DNA of 29,985 nucleotides, from contig JAITRV010000063.1 of assembly GCA_031288215.1 (NCBI GenBank), positions 1 through 29,985 of the forward strand, given 5' to 3'. Positions 23,056 to 29,985 of the stretch are shown piece after piece. This DNA is from Spirochaetaceae bacterium (GTDB lineage: Bacteria > Spirochaetota > Spirochaetia > Treponematales > Breznakiellaceae). Numbering within the stretch: the first letter of the stretch is position 1; each line of letters starts with the position of its first letter. The notes beneath the pieces are model-generated. The model did no database searches. It worked only from the letters and a program-made list of their open reading frames with translations, and was not told the origin of the DNA. A program made the translations under genes and the position numbers.

Positions 23056-23517
23056 ATGGGAATTTTTAGTTCGATTAATATCGCGGCCACGGGGATGAGC
23101 GCCGAGCGGCTCCGGTCAGACGTGATAGCCGACAATATCGCCAACGCTTCCACCACCAGGACCAGCGAGGGGGGCCCCTATAAGCGGAGCCGGGTGGTGC
23201 TGCGGCCCCGGGTGGAGGAGCCCTACTGGCGATCCCCCTTTCTCCCCCAGATGATGGATAACGGGCCGGGCCAGGGGGTACGGGTCATGGAGATCCAAAA
23301 GGACGCCAAGACCGAAGGCCGCTTTGTCTACGATCCCACCCACCCGGACGCAATCCGCAGCGGCCCCCGGGAGGGCTATGTGGAGATGCCCAACGTGGAT
23401 ATCGTGACCGAAATGGTGGATATGATCGCCGCGTCCCGGGCCTATGAGGCGAATGCGTCGATCATTGAAGGGTCTAAGAGTATGTTTCAGCGGGCCCTGG
23501 ACATAGGGAGCCGGTAA
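23056..23517 (+). CDS. flgC: Flagellar basal-body rod protein FlgC
   Basis: This 153-residue rod protein opens with SSINIAATGMSAERLRSDVI and ADNIANASTTRT, the axial-protein N-terminal motif. It closes with NVDIVTEMVDMIAASRAYEAN, the conserved C-terminal heptad region typical of FlgC. The middle part (YWRSPFLPQMM to VYDPTHPDA) is usual for spirochaete homologues. AGGA at 23046-23049 is six bases before the ATG. The stop overlaps an 11-codon frame (TAATG) that ends at the fliE ribosome site. Confidence 0.96.
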   Translation: MGIFSSINIAATGMSAERLRSDVIADNIANASTTRTSEGGPYKRSRVVLRPRVEEPYWRSPFLPQMMDNGPGQGVRVMEIQKDAKTEGRFVYDPTHPDAIRSGPREGYVEMPNVDIVTEMVDMIAASRAYEANASIIEGSKSMFQRALDIGSR

Positions 23518-23552
23518 TGATTGCGGCGGGACCCCTTCACCGGGGAGATTAA
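23517..23552 (+). other. 11-codon mini-ORF between flgC and fliE
   Basis: ATG 23517 overlaps the flgC TAA as TAATG and encodes MIAAGPLHRGD. Its TAA (23550-23552) overlaps the fliE ribosome site AAGGAG (23551-23556). Ribosomes finishing it would stop right at the fliE initiation region. It may be chance. Confidence 0.25.
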
Positions 23553-23561
23553 GGAGCAGCC

Positions 23562-23939
23562 ATGAATATTTATAAACCGGAATTGGTTTTTGGGGATAAG
23601 GTCCCCCTGACGGTAACCCATCCCAAGCACATGGTTCCCCTCAAGGGGAGCTATGCCGCGTCGGGACAGGCCCTGTCGGACCTGGGAAATAAAATCGGCG
23701 CCGAGGCGGTTCTCCGTTCCGGGAGCTTTGAGGATACCATGCTCAAGGCCCTGGATATGGTGAGCGCCCAGCAGCAGGCCCCGGGGGATCTGATCCAGGC
23801 CGCCATCGTGGACCCCGGTTCGGTGGATATCCACGACATCACCATTGCCCAAGCAAAGGCCGGTATGTCCCTGAATATCACGAGGACCGTGCTGAACCGC
23901 CTGGTCCAGGGCTGGAAGGATATTATCAATACCCGGTAA
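23562..23939 (+). CDS. fliE: Flagellar hook-basal body complex protein FliE
   Basis: This 125-residue protein links the MS ring to the rod. Family features are in the second half: SFEDTMLKALDMVSAQQQ, VDIHDITIAQAKAGMSLNITRTVLNRLVQGWKDI (seen in parts), and the terminal helix. The N terminus is somewhat longer than in E. coli FliE, as in other spirochaetes. AAGGAG lies five bases before ATG 23562. Ninety bases separate it from fliF, and a terminator-like hairpin with a T-run lies in that gap. Confidence 0.93.
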   Translation: MNIYKPELVFGDKVPLTVTHPKHMVPLKGSYAASGQALSDLGNKIGAEAVLRSGSFEDTMLKALDMVSAQQQAPGDLIQAAIVDPGSVDIHDITIAQAKAGMSLNITRTVLNRLVQGWKDIINTR

Positions 23940-23945
23940 AGCCCG

Positions 23946-23973
23946 GCAATGGGGGAGGGGCCCATGCTTTTTT
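23946..23973 (+). terminator. Intrinsic-terminator-like hairpin between fliE and fliF
   Basis: GCA (23946-23948) and TGGG (23950-23953), with A23949 bulged, pair with CCCATGC (23961-23967) around a seven-base loop. Six T residues (23968-23973) follow directly. This is the best intrinsic terminator shape in the window, and it is inside the flagellar operon, so it may set a ratio between rod genes and fliF onwards. Confidence 0.55.
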
Positions 23974-24029
23974 GGAGGGGCTCCGGCTCCGGCTAAATAA
24001 AAACGAAAAGTTCTTCTGGGGAGGGGAAT

Positions 24030-25736
24030 ATGAACGAATGGATAAAAAGAATTATCACCCAAATAAGGACCCTCTGGGGAAAGTGGTCCGTGCTCCAACG
24101 GATCATCCTCATCGGGATCGTCCTGGCCGCGATAACCGGGATCATCGTATTGGTGCGGGTTTCCGCCGCGCCGTCCCTGGTGCCGGTGATCGATGCGCCC
24201 ATCCGGGACGAAGACGCCCTGGACCGGATCGTTGCCCGGATCAACCAGGAGGGGGTTAAAACCTCGGTTGCCCCCGGGGGGATCGTCATGGTGAGCGACG
24301 ATCGGACCGCCCGCCGGATCCGGTCCATCCTGATCCGGGAGGACCTCATCCCCTCGGGAACGGACCCCTGGGCGATCTTCGACCGGGATCGGTGGACCAT
24401 CACCGATTTTGAGCGGAACGTCAACCTCCGGCGGGCCATCACGGCGATGATCACCGATCATATCAAGGCCCTGGACGATGTGGACAGCGCCGATGTTACC
24501 ATCGTAAGTCCGGAACGGGAACTCTTCGCGGCGGATCAGAATCCGGTTACCGCCAGCGTCATCATTATCCCCAAGCCGGGCAGCGATATTACGGAAAACC
24601 GCAAGAAAATCGAGGGAATCCAGAAGATCCTCCGCTTTGCCGTGGAGGGGCTCAAGGATGAAAACATCGTCATCACCGATCAAAACGGCATCGTCCTCAA
24701 CGATTTTGAGGGCATGGCCGCCATAGACCGGCAGGGCCTCATCGAACGGCAGCAGAAGTATATCCACCAACAGGAGGCCCATTACCGGGCGATTATCCTG
24801 AAATCCCTCCAGGAGACCTATAGCGCCGACCGGGTCCGGGACCTGAATATCAAGATCGATATGGATATGTCCCAGCGGGCGGTGAATACCGAAGAATTCT
24901 TCCCCATCACCATACAGCCGGATAATCCCAATACCCCCTACGACGATTCCCAACTGGTAGCGTCCATTACCCGGTCCAAGAGTACCTCCGCCACCGAATG
25001 GGAGGGGACCGGCTTTAACCCCGAGGGGCCTCCGGGGGTGGAGGGGCAGACCGCCCCGGCCTTCCGGGATATGTCCAACCTCTACGGGAGGGTAAAACAG
25101 GAAACCCTGACCAATAACGAAGAGATAAACCGGCGGTCCATCCAGGAGGATCGGAGCCCCTCCATAGACCGGGTTACGGTTTCGGTGAATATTGACGGGC
25201 AGTGGAAAATAAAGTACGATGAAAAGAGACAGCCGCTGGTCCTGTCGGATGGCTCCATCGAACGGGAATATATTCCCATTCCCCCGGAGGACCTCCGGTC
25301 GACGGTGGTGTTAATTCAGAATGCCATCGGGTATAATCAGGGCCGGGGGGATGCGGTGACGGTGGAGAATATCCGTTTTGACCGGACCCGGCAGTTTGCC
25401 GATGAAGACGCGGCGTATTTCCGGTCCCGGCAGTTCCAATTTACCCTTATGTTGTTCCTCCTGGGAGTTGCGGCGGTCCTCATCGCGTTTGTGGTAATCC
25501 GGATGATCCTTCGGGAGCGGGAACGGCGGCGGCGGCTCCGGGAGGAAGAGCTTGCCCGGCAGCACCAGATGATGCGGGAAAGCGCCCTCCGGCAGGCGGA
25601 AGAAGAAGGGGTGGATGTGTCCATGTCCGTGGAGGAACGGAAGCGGATGGAACTTCAGGAGACGGTCATCAATATGGCCAAGGAACACCCCGAAGACGCG
25701 GCCCAGCTCATCAGAACCTGGCTTTTGGAGGAATAG
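24030..25736 (+). CDS. fliF: Flagellar MS-ring protein FliF
   Basis: This 568-residue protein builds the MS ring of the basal body in the inner membrane. Membrane segments are at ~21-43 and ~471-494, flanking a large periplasmic region with ring-building motifs, including SVAPGGIVMVSDDRTARRI early on and KIDMDMSQRAVN in the middle. The cytoplasmic tail begins with a strongly basic RERERRRRLREEE helix and ends with EHPEDAAQLIRTWLLEE, the conserved FliG-binding peptide. GGGGAGG at 24018-24024 is five bases before the ATG. fliG starts four bases after it, as expected for interacting partners. Confidence 0.96.
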   Translation: MNEWIKRIITQIRTLWGKWSVLQRIILIGIVLAAITGIIVLVRVSAAPSLVPVIDAPIRDEDALDRIVARINQEGVKTSVAPGGIVMVSDDRTARRIRSILIREDLIPSGTDPWAIFDRDRWTITDFERNVNLRRAITAMITDHIKALDDVDSADVTIVSPERELFAADQNPVTASVIIIPKPGSDITENRKKIEGIQKILRFAVEGLKDENIVITDQNGIVLNDFEGMAAIDRQGLIERQQKYIHQQEAHYRAIILKSLQETYSADRVRDLNIKIDMDMSQRAVNTEEFFPITIQPDNPNTPYDDSQLVASITRSKSTSATEWEGTGFNPEGPPGVEGQTAPAFRDMSNLYGRVKQETLTNNEEINRRSIQEDRSPSIDRVTVSVNIDGQWKIKYDEKRQPLVLSDGSIEREYIPIPPEDLRSTVVLIQNAIGYNQGRGDAVTVENIRFDRTRQFADEDAAYFRSRQFQFTLMLFLLGVAAVLIAFVVIRMILRERERRRRLREEELARQHQMMRESALRQAEEEGVDVSMSVEERKRMELQETVINMAKEHPEDAAQLIRTWLLEE

Positions 25737-25739
25737 GGT

Positions 25740-26798
25740 ATGGCAAAGACATCCGGCGGCGCCGCGGGTGCCGCTACGACGGCTAAAAAAAAGGGACTCA
25801 AAGAATTTTCCGGCCGGCAGAAGGCGGCCATATTTCTCGTCAGTATCGGTTCGGATATTTCCGCGGAGATCTTTAAGCACCTCCGGGAAGACGAGATAGA
25901 AACCCTCACCTTTGAAATTGCCCGGCTTGAAACCATAGAGCCGGAGCAGAAGGACGCCATCCTCACGGAGTTCAACGAACTGATGATGGCGAACGAATTT
26001 ATCACCACCGGGGGTATCGACTATGCCCGGGAACTCCTGGAAAAATCCCTGGGAAGCCAGAAGGCCATCGACATCATCAACCGGCTTACCTCAAGCCTCC
26101 AGGTCCGTCCCTTTGACTTTATCCGCCGCACCGACCCTGCCCACCTCTTAAACTTTATCCAGCAGGAACATCCCCAGACCATTGCCCTTATCCTGGCATA
26201 CCTGGAACCCAATAAGGCATCGATTATTTTGCAGAACCTTCCCCACGAGGTGCAGAGCGATGTGGCCCGCCGGATAGCCACCATGGACCGGACCAGCCCG
26301 GAGGTGCTCCGGGAGGTTGAACGGGTTCTGGAAAAGAAACTTTCCACCCTTTCCAACGAGGACTATACCGCCGCCGGGGGGGTGGAGAGCATTGTGGAGA
26401 TCCTCAACCTGGTGGATCGTTCTTCGGAGAAGCAGATCATTGAGGCCCTGGAAGACGAGGACCCGGAACTGGCGGAGGAGATCAAGAAGCGGATGTTCGT
26501 CTTTGAGGATATCGTGATGCTTGATGACCGGGCCATCCAGAAGGTTATGCGGGAAGTGGATTCCCAGGAATTGGCCAAGGCCCTGAAATCGGTGGACGCC
26601 GAGGTCCAGGACAAGATCTTCCGGAATATGTCCAAACGGGCGGCGGGGATGCTCAAGGAGGACATGGAATTCATGGGCCCGGTCCGGCTGAAGGACGTGG
26701 AAGAGGCCCAGCAGAAGATCGTGTCCATCATCCGGCATCTGGAGGATACCGGCGAAATCGTGGTTGCCCGTTCCGGCGAAGACGAATTAGTAGTATGA
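25740..26798 (+). CDS. fliG: Flagellar motor switch protein FliG (FliG2-type)
   Basis: This 352-residue protein links the MS ring to the C ring and makes torque with the stator. The N domain has FSGRQKAAIFLVSIG (FliF binding), the middle domain has the EHPQ motif at 143-146, a GGVESIVEILN linker is at 213-223, and the C domain has MFVFEDIVMLDDRAIQKVMREV with the charged torque helix. An Ala/Gly/Lys-rich tail of ~20 residues precedes the N domain. Spirochaetes usually have two fliG genes; the copy next to fliF is the functional switch protein. GGAGGA lies upstream in the end of fliF. Confidence 0.96.
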   Translation: MAKTSGGAAGAATTAKKKGLKEFSGRQKAAIFLVSIGSDISAEIFKHLREDEIETLTFEIARLETIEPEQKDAILTEFNELMMANEFITTGGIDYARELLEKSLGSQKAIDIINRLTSSLQVRPFDFIRRTDPAHLLNFIQQEHPQTIALILAYLEPNKASIILQNLPHEVQSDVARRIATMDRTSPEVLREVERVLEKKLSTLSNEDYTAAGGVESIVEILNLVDRSSEKQIIEALEDEDPELAEEIKKRMFVFEDIVMLDDRAIQKVMREVDSQELAKALKSVDAEVQDKIFRNMSKRAAGMLKEDMEFMGPVRLKDVEEAQQKIVSIIRHLEDTGEIVVARSGEDELVV

Positions 26799-26814
26799 CC
26801 GAAAAGGGTTTGCG

Positions 26815-26886
26815 ATGGCACGGTGTTGTAATAGGAAAGGGGGCGCTGTGAAATCCCGCGATGGAAGCCCCTCCGGGGCTTTGTGA
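26815..26886 (+). other. 23-codon mini-ORF with good ribosome site, ending on the fliH start
   Basis: ATG 26815 has AAAAGGG (26802-26808) six bases upstream. It encodes a 23-residue peptide beginning MARCCNRKGG and ending GSPSGAL. Its TGA (26884-26886) overlaps the fliH ATG as TGATG. The frame runs through the hairpin that covers the fliH ribosome site, so its translation could open fliH. The peptide has no recognised family. Confidence 0.45.
26865..26881 (+). promoter_or_regulatory. Hairpin masking the fliH ribosome site
   Basis: AAGCCCC (26865-26871) pairs perfectly with GGGGCTT (26875-26881) around a TCC loop. The GGGG arm is the only Shine-Dalgarno-like sequence for fliH (seven bases before ATG 26886), so the stem would hide it. 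Confidence 0.5.
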
Positions 26887-27836
26887 TGGCAAAGGCGGTT
26901 TTTAGGCCCGGCGAGGTCGCCCTCATTGATGAAAAGGTGTTTCTCGCTCCTCCCCATGAGTTTCCGGAACTCTCCCACCTGGCCCCGGTGGAGGAAGCTC
27001 CCGAGGAGATTCGGGAGGTGGAGGAGTATACCGGCCCCACCGCCGATGAACTCCGCCGGGAGGCGGAGGAATTTAAGGCCCAATGGGAGATCCGGCGGGA
27101 GGAGATGATCCGGGCGGCCAAGGACGAGGCGGAGGCTATCCTGATGGATGCCCGGGAGGCGGCCCGGCGGGAGATGGAGCGGAAAGCCGCCGAAGGACAG
27201 GAGGAAAAGCGCCGGGCCGGGGAAGATGCGGAGGAGATCATCGCCGCCGCCCGGGAGAAGGCCGCCGCCATGGACGCGGATGCCCAAGCCGCTATTGAGC
27301 AGGAACGGAAAGCCGCGGAAGCCCAAGGGGTGGAAGCGGGCCGGACGGCGGGCTTCGAGGAGGGCTGGGCCGAGGTGGATCGGCTCATCCAGCGGACCCG
27401 GACGGCCTTGGAGCGGGCCCAGGACAAGCGGATGGAGATCCTGGAGACCACGGAACAACAGCTCATCGATCTCGTCCTCCTCATCTCCCGGAAGGTGATC
27501 AAGGTTCTTTCCGAGAACCAGCGGAACGTGGTGATCTCCAACGTCGTCCATGCCCTGCGGAAGCTCAAGGGCCGGGGGACGGTCATCATCCGGGTAAATC
27601 TCGTGGACGTAAAACTCACCACCGAACATACCCAGCGTTTCATCCAGCTTCTGGAAGGGGGCTCTTCCATCCAGGTGCTGGAGGATTCGACGGTAGATCC
27701 CGGGGGCTGCATCATCGAAACCGATTTCGGCGAAATTGACGCGCGGATCTCCAGCCAACTGGCGGAACTGGAAAGCAAAATCCTGGAACTCTCTCCCATC
27801 AAAGGGAAGGTTAAACCCTCTTCAAAGGGAGCCTGA
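26886..27836 (+). CDS. fliH: Flagellar assembly protein FliH
   Basis: This 316-residue peripheral protein regulates the FliI ATPase and tethers it to the C ring. A long charged, mostly helical stretch (~45-150, rich in EA/EE/RR) is a coiled coil with FliH-type repeats. The C-terminal half (TEQQLIDLVLLISRKVIKVL to the end) is the FliH/HrpE-like FliI-binding domain, with GGCIIETDFGEIDARI near the end. ATG 26886 overlaps the stop of a mini-ORF; GTG 26883 would add one residue. The ribosome site is weak and lies in a hairpin. It is followed two bases later by fliI. Confidence 0.92.
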   Translation: MAKAVFRPGEVALIDEKVFLAPPHEFPELSHLAPVEEAPEEIREVEEYTGPTADELRREAEEFKAQWEIRREEMIRAAKDEAEAILMDAREAARREMERKAAEGQEEKRRAGEDAEEIIAAAREKAAAMDADAQAAIEQERKAAEAQGVEAGRTAGFEEGWAEVDRLIQRTRTALERAQDKRMEILETTEQQLIDLVLLISRKVIKVLSENQRNVVISNVVHALRKLKGRGTVIIRVNLVDVKLTTEHTQRFIQLLEGGSSIQVLEDSTVDPGGCIIETDFGEIDARISSQLAELESKILELSPIKGKVKPSSKGA

Positions 27837-27838
27837 CC

Positions 27839-29278
27839 ATGGAAAGCTTCATTACCAAATACCTGGAGACCGCCGAAGGGATAGACCCCATCAAGTGGGT
27901 GGGCCGGGTGGTCAAGGTCCAGGGCCTCCTCATTGAAAGCCGGGGGCCCCGGGCGGTGATCGGCGAGATCTGCCGGATCGAGGCTCCCAAGGCGGGGGGA
28001 ATTATCCGGGCCGAAGTGGTGGGCCTCCGGGGGGAGATCGTACAGCTCATGGCCTACGGGGAAACCGCGGGGCTTGAGATAGGGGACCGGGTGGTGGCCT
28101 CCGGCAGCCGTCTGGACGTGGCCGTGTCGGATAAGCTCCTGGGCCGGGTCCTGGATGCCCTGGGGAATCCCGCCGACGGCAAGGGGGAAATCGAATCCCT
28201 GCTCCGGTATCCTGCGGAGGCTTCCCCCCCGGATCCCCTGCAGCGGAAACAGATAAGCCGGCGGATCGCCACCGGGGTACGGGCCCTGGACGGCCTGCTG
28301 GCCATAGGCCGGGGGCAGCGGGTGGGCATTTTTTCCGGCTCCGGGGTGGGCAAATCCACCCTCCTGGGCATGATCGCCCGGAACACCAACGCCGACGTAA
28401 ACGTGGTGGCCCTGATCGGAGAACGGGGCCGGGAAGTGAACGACTTTATCGAGAACGACCTGGGCCGGGAGGGCCTGGCCCGGAGCGTGGTGGTGGTGTC
28501 CCCTTCCAATGCTCCCCCCCTCTCCCGGATCCGGGGGGCCTATGTAGCCACCGCGGTGGCGGAATACTTTCGGGATCAGGGGCTGGACGTGATGCTCCTC
28601 TTCGATTCGGTAACCCGCTTTTCCCTGGCCCAGCGGGAGATAGGCCTGGCCATCGGGGAACCCCCGGCTACCCGGGGCTATCCCCCCAGCGTCTTTGACA
28701 CCATGCCCAAGCTGCTGGAACGGTCCGGAACCTCCGATCGGGGAAGCATTACCGCCTTCTATACCATCCTGGTGGAGGGGGACGATATGGATGAACCCAT
28801 TGCCGATACCGCCCGGGGCATCCTGGACGGCCACATCGTCCTCTCCCGCCGCCTCGCCGAGGCCTACCATTACCCCGCTATCGATGTCTTAGCCAGCGTC
28901 TCCCGGCTGGCCCCGGTGGTTTCAGGCCCCGGGAGCCGTAAGGCGGCGGGGTATATCCGCCGGCTCATGGCCCTTTATGCGGAGAACGAAGATCTGATCA
29001 CGTTGGGGGCCTATGCGGCGGGGACCAATCCTGCCGTAGACGAGGCTATCGCAAAGAAACCTGCTCTTGACGCCTTCCTCGTTCAGGGGATGGACGAAAG
29101 GTCCTCGGTGAAAGAAACCTTGTCGGCGGTAGCGAAAATTTCCGATATGCAGATCCCGGAGGAAGAAATGGACGCCTTTCAGGAAGGGGCCTCTCCGGGG
29201 GAAGCCGCCGGGGCTGAACCGGTATCGGTTGGCGAAGGCGCCGCCGGTACCGGCGCCTTGAGGGAAGGGACCGGATGA
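27839..29278 (+). CDS. fliI: Flagellum-specific ATP synthase FliI
   Basis: This 479-residue export ATPase is related to the F1 beta subunit. Walker A is GSGVGKST (167-174), followed by GERGREV (194-200), Walker B VMLLFDS (251-257) and the RGYPPSVFDTMPKLLERSG motif (279-297). It forms a hexamer at the export gate with FliH and FliJ. The last ~45 residues are an acidic, Gly/Ala-rich tail beyond the usual helical domain. AAAGGGAG lies about seven bases before ATG 27839. The stop overlaps the fliJ start by ATGA. Confidence 0.96.
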   Translation: MESFITKYLETAEGIDPIKWVGRVVKVQGLLIESRGPRAVIGEICRIEAPKAGGIIRAEVVGLRGEIVQLMAYGETAGLEIGDRVVASGSRLDVAVSDKLLGRVLDALGNPADGKGEIESLLRYPAEASPPDPLQRKQISRRIATGVRALDGLLAIGRGQRVGIFSGSGVGKSTLLGMIARNTNADVNVVALIGERGREVNDFIENDLGREGLARSVVVVSPSNAPPLSRIRGAYVATAVAEYFRDQGLDVMLLFDSVTRFSLAQREIGLAIGEPPATRGYPPSVFDTMPKLLERSGTSDRGSITAFYTILVEGDDMDEPIADTARGILDGHIVLSRRLAEAYHYPAIDVLASVSRLAPVVSGPGSRKAAGYIRRLMALYAENEDLITLGAYAAGTNPAVDEAIAKKPALDAFLVQGMDERSSVKETLSAVAKISDMQIPEEEMDAFQEGASPGEAAGAEPVSVGEGAAGTGALREGTG

Positions 29279-29724
29279 GGGCTTTCCGCTTTAGTCTTCA
29301 GAAGGTCCTGGAACTCCGATCCCACCGGGAACGGGAAAAGGAGGTCGTTCTGGGCCGGGCCCTGGGGCTCCTCCACGAAATTGAGACCTCCCTGGCGGTA
29401 TTGGGGGAAGAGCGCCTCCGGGCGGCCGCGGAACAGTTCTCCCGGGCCCACGGGGCCGAAGAAATCCTGGCCTTCGATCGCTATATCCGCCGCCTGGATG
29501 AAAGCCAGGAACGGTTCCTGCGGGAAGCGGCCATGGCGGAACTCAAGCTTGCCGAGGCCCGGGAAGAATACCTTGAAGCCGCCCGGGACCGCAAGGCGCT
29601 GGATAAACTGAAGGAACGCCGGCTGGCGGAGTACCGGGAGGCCCGGAAGCTTGAAGAAACCAAGAACCTGGACGATATTTCCCAGGGGGCTCCCGCCCGG
29701 AGGGCCGTGACGGGAATGGTTTAG
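29275..29724 (+). CDS. fliJ: Flagellar export protein FliJ
   Basis: This 149-residue protein is almost wholly helical and charged, in keeping with the two-helix coiled coil of FliJ, the stalk of the export ATPase and a chaperone escort. It opens with FRFSLQKVLELRSHREREKE, a typical FliJ start, and has a central helix break near residue 60-70. Sequence conservation in the family is low, so its place after fliI and its length support the call. The ATGA overlap with fliI implies coupling. It ends the flagellar run seen here. Confidence 0.9.
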   Translation: MRAFRFSLQKVLELRSHREREKEVVLGRALGLLHEIETSLAVLGEERLRAAAEQFSRAHGAEEILAFDRYIRRLDESQERFLREAAMAELKLAEAREEYLEAARDRKALDKLKERRLAEYREARKLEETKNLDDISQGAPARRAVTGMV

Positions 29725-29788
29725 TCCTTCAATATTCCGGCGGAGGCGATGTTTTCTATACTGTACAAGACCGCATTATGCCGATTAT

Positions 29789-29794
29789 TATAAT
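29789..29794 (+). promoter_or_regulatory. Isolated TATAAT box before the last gene
   Basis: A perfect TATAAT is at 29789-29794, but no good -35 element is found 16-18 bases upstream, and it is only four bases before ATG 29799. A weaker TATACT is at 29757-29762. These are hints of a promoter in the gap after fliJ only. Confidence 0.2.
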
Positions 29795-29798
29795 AGTT

Positions 29799-29985
29799 AT
29801 GGAATATTACAGGCGAAGATCCTTGACTTTCTTCGGGGGACTGGGCGTTCTTGTGGCAGCGGTGACCCTGGCGGTTCCGGCTTTTTCCCAGGAGGGGAGG
29901 AGTGCCGTTTTTACCCCCTTTATCTCTCGATTGACCGCGGAGGGGAGGAATAACCTCATCCGGCTTACCTGGACGGATTCCCGGG
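29799..29985 (+). CDS. Exported protein of unknown function (3' end outside window)
   Basis: An open frame runs to the window edge. From ATG 29799 it encodes MEYYRRRSLTFFGG, then a hydrophobic stretch GVLVAAVTLAVPAFS, giving a classic Sec signal peptide with likely cleavage after AFS. The mature part begins QEGRSAVFTPFISRL and has a LIRLTWTDS segment that could be the start of a beta-sandwich domain, though only about 35 mature residues are visible. There is no lipobox cysteine. ATG 29778, in frame, would add MPIIIIV before the basic residues and is less likely. No clear ribosome site is present. It may be the next gene of the flagellar operon or start a new unit. Confidence 0.65.
   Translation, partial: MEYYRRRSLTFFGGLGVLVAAVTLAVPAFSQEGRSAVFTPFISRLTAEGRNNLIRLTWTDSR

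Noticed and set aside
26800..26890. A frameshift that split an originally longer fliH
   Set aside because: The mini-ORF peptide does not resemble a FliH N terminus, and fliH has a plausible complete start (MAKAVFRPGEVALID), so an error or pseudogene is not needed.
26363..28870. A very long open frame on the minus strand across fliG, fliH and fliI (about 835 codons)
   Set aside because: It is antisense to three well-supported flagellar genes, has no recognisable domain and a skewed Gly/Pro/His/Arg or Ser/Arg composition. GC-rich codon use leaves few stops on the other strand.
1..29985. CRISPR arrays, insertion sequences, tRNA or rRNA genes
   Set aside because: No regularly spaced repeats, transposase genes, terminal inverted repeats or cloverleaf/rRNA-like sequences were seen on either strand.

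Overview
The window is an uninterrupted run of genes, all on the + strand, from a GC-rich spirochaete, most likely a member of the Treponema lineage in the broad sense. Three things support this. The dcw cluster is trimmed (mraZ-rsmH-ftsL-murF-mraY-ftsW-ftsQ-ftsA-ftsZ, without ftsI, murE, murD, murG or murC). A TPR gene sits between ftsZ/xer and dprA. The run continues through topA-xerC-hslV-hslU into flgB-flgC-fliE-fliF-fliG-fliH-fliI-fliJ. From memory, Borrelia and Treponema share this order, and its second half resembles the Bacillus smf-topA-codV-clpQ-clpY-(codY)-flgB block. The genus cannot be fixed from sequence alone.

Region 1 (1-5452) is a citrate-cleavage block. It holds the 3' end of an aconitase-like hydratase, then citrate lyase gamma (citD), beta (citE) and alpha (citF), the ligase citC, and a fused citX-citG gene. 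Together these make and activate citrate lyase with its 2'-(5''-triphosphoribosyl)-3'-dephospho-CoA prosthetic group. A bulged GC hairpin separates the hydratase from citD. No transporter or regulator of citrate use is in view.

Region 2 (5453-16201) is the cell-wall and division cluster. A 260-base leader carries alternative hairpins, a possible sigma70-type promoter and a row of GGAA/GTGG repeats that looks like a MraZ autoregulatory operator. The genes then overlap or nearly touch through ftsA. ftsZ may have its own promoter and is followed by a tyrosine recombinase and a membrane-anchored TPR protein. ftsA seems to start at a rare CTG codon.

Region 3 (16202-22498) has a well-formed -10 box and a mini-ORF leading into dprA, topA, xerC, hslV and hslU (DNA uptake/recombination, topology, chromosome dimer resolution, ATP-dependent proteolysis). 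HslU carries a roughly 60-residue extra segment in its I domain.

Region 4 (22499-29724) is the flagellar rod, MS-ring, switch and export-ATPase operon. It is preceded by a good sigma28-type promoter and contains an intrinsic-terminator-like element between fliE and fliF. Between fliG and fliH lie a mini-ORF with its own ribosome site and a hairpin over the fliH start. The window ends in the 5' part of a gene for an exported protein of unknown function.

No mobile elements, CRISPR arrays, tRNA or rRNA genes were seen. The genes are conserved housekeeping genes. The less ordinary content is in the junctions: tiny ORFs linked to their neighbours by overlapping stop/start codons, attenuator-like hairpins and the candidate MraZ operator.
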